Below, piece by piece: positions 62,921 to 64,000 of a stretch of DNA of 64,000 bases; position 1 is the stretch's first letter; each line of letters starts with the position of its first letter. The stretch lies in NCBI GenBank assembly GCA_965215775.1, contig CBDCEG010000015.1:33111-97110 (forward strand), written 5' to 3'. This stretch comes from CBDCEG01 sp965215775. Lineage in GTDB: Bacteria; Pseudomonadota; Gammaproteobacteria; Cardiobacteriales; Ostreibacteriaceae. Under the pieces are notes generated by a model. That model was not told the origin of the DNA and did no database searches. It was given only the letters and a program-made list of their open reading frames with translations. A program made the translations under genes and the position numbers.

Positions 62921-64000
62921 TGACAAATATAACTTTTAATAGCGATAAATACATATCAATTAATGATATTTATAAAATAAGTAAAGGTGCAATAGTTACC
63001 TTAGATAATTCAAAAGAGTATATTGATAAAATCAATGCAGGCTCATCTTATTTAGAAGAAATACTTCATCAAGAGGGCTTAATTTATGGTGTTACAACTG
63101 GTTATGGAGATTCTTGTGATGTTGGAATTGAGCTAGAACTTGCCAAAGAATTATCAAAACACCTTTATACTTTTCATGGTTGTGGAACTGGAAGGTTTCT
63201 TTCAAAACAACAGGCTAGAGCTGTTTTAGGAGTTAGGCTTTGTTCTTTATCAAAAGGAGTTTCTGGAGTTCGTTATAAATTATTAGAGCAGATTGAGACT
63301 TTATTAAATAAAGATATTATTCCTTTAATTCCTGAAGAAGGATCTGTTGGGGCTAGTGGTGACTTAACTCCTTTGTCTTATATTGCGGCTTGTTTATGCG
63401 GTCAAAGAAAAGTTTATTACAAAGGTAATACCGTTTCGACAAAAGAGGCATTTGAAGCTGAAGGAATAGAACCTTTAACTTTAAAGCCTAAAGAAGGTCT
63501 TGCAATAATGAATGGAACTGCTGTTATGACAGGAATTGCCGTTGAAGCATATTGTAGAGGCGAATATCTTGCTAAATTATCAAGTAAAATAACTGCCCTT
63601 GCAACAATATCACTTGGTTCAAACATTCATCATTTTGATGAGTTTTTGTTCTCTGTAAAACCTCACCAAGGTCAACAACAAGTTGCAAAATGGATTAGAG
63701 ATGATATTGGTAGTAACGAAGGTCAGTTTAGCTCTGGAAGATTGCAAGAAAGATATTCAATTCGTTGTGCACCGCATGTTATTGGTGTTTTGCAAGATGC
63801 CCTACCCTTTTTCAAACAAACAATTGAAAATGAAATAAACAGTGCAAATGATAATCCAATAATAAATCCAAACACAAGAACTATTCATCATGGAGGGCAT
63901 TTTTATGGTGGTCATATTGCTTTTGTTATGGACAGTATGAAAAATACCATTGCAAATCTTTCTGATCTATTAGATAGACAAATGGCTCTTTTGGTTGATA
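62920..64000 (+). CDS. Aromatic amino acid ammonia lyase (HAL/TAL family), 5' part
   Basis: The frame from ATG 62920 stays open to the window end (360 residues seen). It contains GLIYGVTTGYGD (catalytic Tyr56), GSVGASGDLTPLSY (MIO-forming Ala145-Ser146-Gly147), NGTAVMTGIA and LQERYSIRCAPHVIG, all hallmarks of the family. By hand alignment the selectivity dyad is Phe85-His86, between the Ser-His of histidine and the His-Leu or Phe-Leu of Tyr/Phe enzymes, so the substrate is uncertain. In polyene-type clusters this enzyme probably provides the aryl starter acid. Confidence 0.88.
   Translation, partial: MTNITFNSDKYISINDIYKISKGAIVTLDNSKEYIDKINAGSSYLEEILHQEGLIYGVTTGYGDSCDVGIELELAKELSKHLYTFHGCGTGRFLSKQQARAVLGVRLCSLSKGVSGVRYKLLEQIETLLNKDIIPLIPEEGSVGASGDLTPLSYIAACLCGQRKVYYKGNTVSTKEAFEAEGIEPLTLKPKEGLAIMNGTAVMTGIAVEAYCRGEYLAKLSSKITALATISLGSNIHHFDEFLFSVKPHQGQQQVAKWIRDDIGSNEGQFSSGRLQERYSIRCAPHVIGVLQDALPFFKQTIENEINSANDNPIINPNTRTIHHGGHFYGGHIAFVMDSMKNTIANLSDLLDRQMALLVD

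Noticed and set aside
1..64000. tRNA, rRNA or origin of replication
   Set aside because: No cloverleaf, rRNA core or DnaA-box cluster was noticed.

Overview
The window is a strongly AT-rich bacterial chromosome segment. It looks gammaproteobacterial: the run LysM protein, dprA, smg, topA is typical of that class, and there are LpxL-type lipid A acyltransferases, an ATP-type PEP carboxykinase, MltB, an RnfB-like protein, a type VI secretion vgrG island and an aryl-polyene-type cluster. No rRNA, tRNA or CRISPR array was seen. The species cannot be named from the sequence.

Layout. 1-5192 is a tandem array of leucine-rich-repeat (LRR) genes, all broken by frameshifts or fusions, ending abruptly against a minus-strand EEP-family nuclease gene. 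5194-11213 (minus) holds that gene plus a membrane glycosylation operon: a PMT/GT39 mannosyltransferase, a GtrB glycosyltransferase, a GtrA flippase-like protein, a small membrane protein and a polytopic glycosyltransferase. 11408-14532 has a RACo-like ferredoxin/ASKHA activator divergent from an orphan YejB-type permease. 14641-22083 is a housekeeping block: LysM lipoprotein, dprA, smg, topA, LpxL-like acyltransferase, M28 peptidase. 22555-34590 is a type VI secretion accessory island: vgrG, a phospholipase D effector, four tandem Sel1-repeat immunity genes, an HscC-like Hsp70 and a J-domain/RDD membrane protein. 34650-42784 has exonuclease III, ferrochelatase, an overlapping SDR, a lipoprotein gene lying between a truncated and a complete recG 5' end, recG, and a Cache-GGDEF cyclase.

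42875-48293 (mostly minus) has two cytochrome b562-like paralogues, a jelly-roll protein, a LysR gene cut by an IS30-family element, a di-haem cytochrome c peroxidase and a SanA-like protein. 48396-56931 has pckA, an ABM monooxygenase, a LysE exporter, hisA, two lipoproteins (one MltB), mscL, a MATE transporter, an orphan RnfB and a small secreted protein. 57014 to the end is the first part of an aryl-polyene-type cluster (KS-like protein, acyltransferases, two ACPs, membrane protein, AMP ligase, dehydratase, glycosyltransferase, ammonia lyase), cut by the window edge.

Three signals stand out. First, seven loci in the first 22.4 kb (three LRR genes, the EEP gene, the LysM gene, dprA and a small lipoprotein) are each out of frame by exactly one extra A or T in a homopolymer, always +1. 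This is either slippage (phase variation or rescue by transcriptional slippage) or an assembly artefact. Second, the VgrG/phospholipase D module carries four mosaic immunity paralogues separated by conserved hairpins and is followed by a dedicated Hsp70/J-protein pair that shares an upstream repeat with a second locus. Third, several rearrangements are directly visible: the LRR array edge, the duplicated recG 5' end, and the IS30 insertion into a LysR gene.
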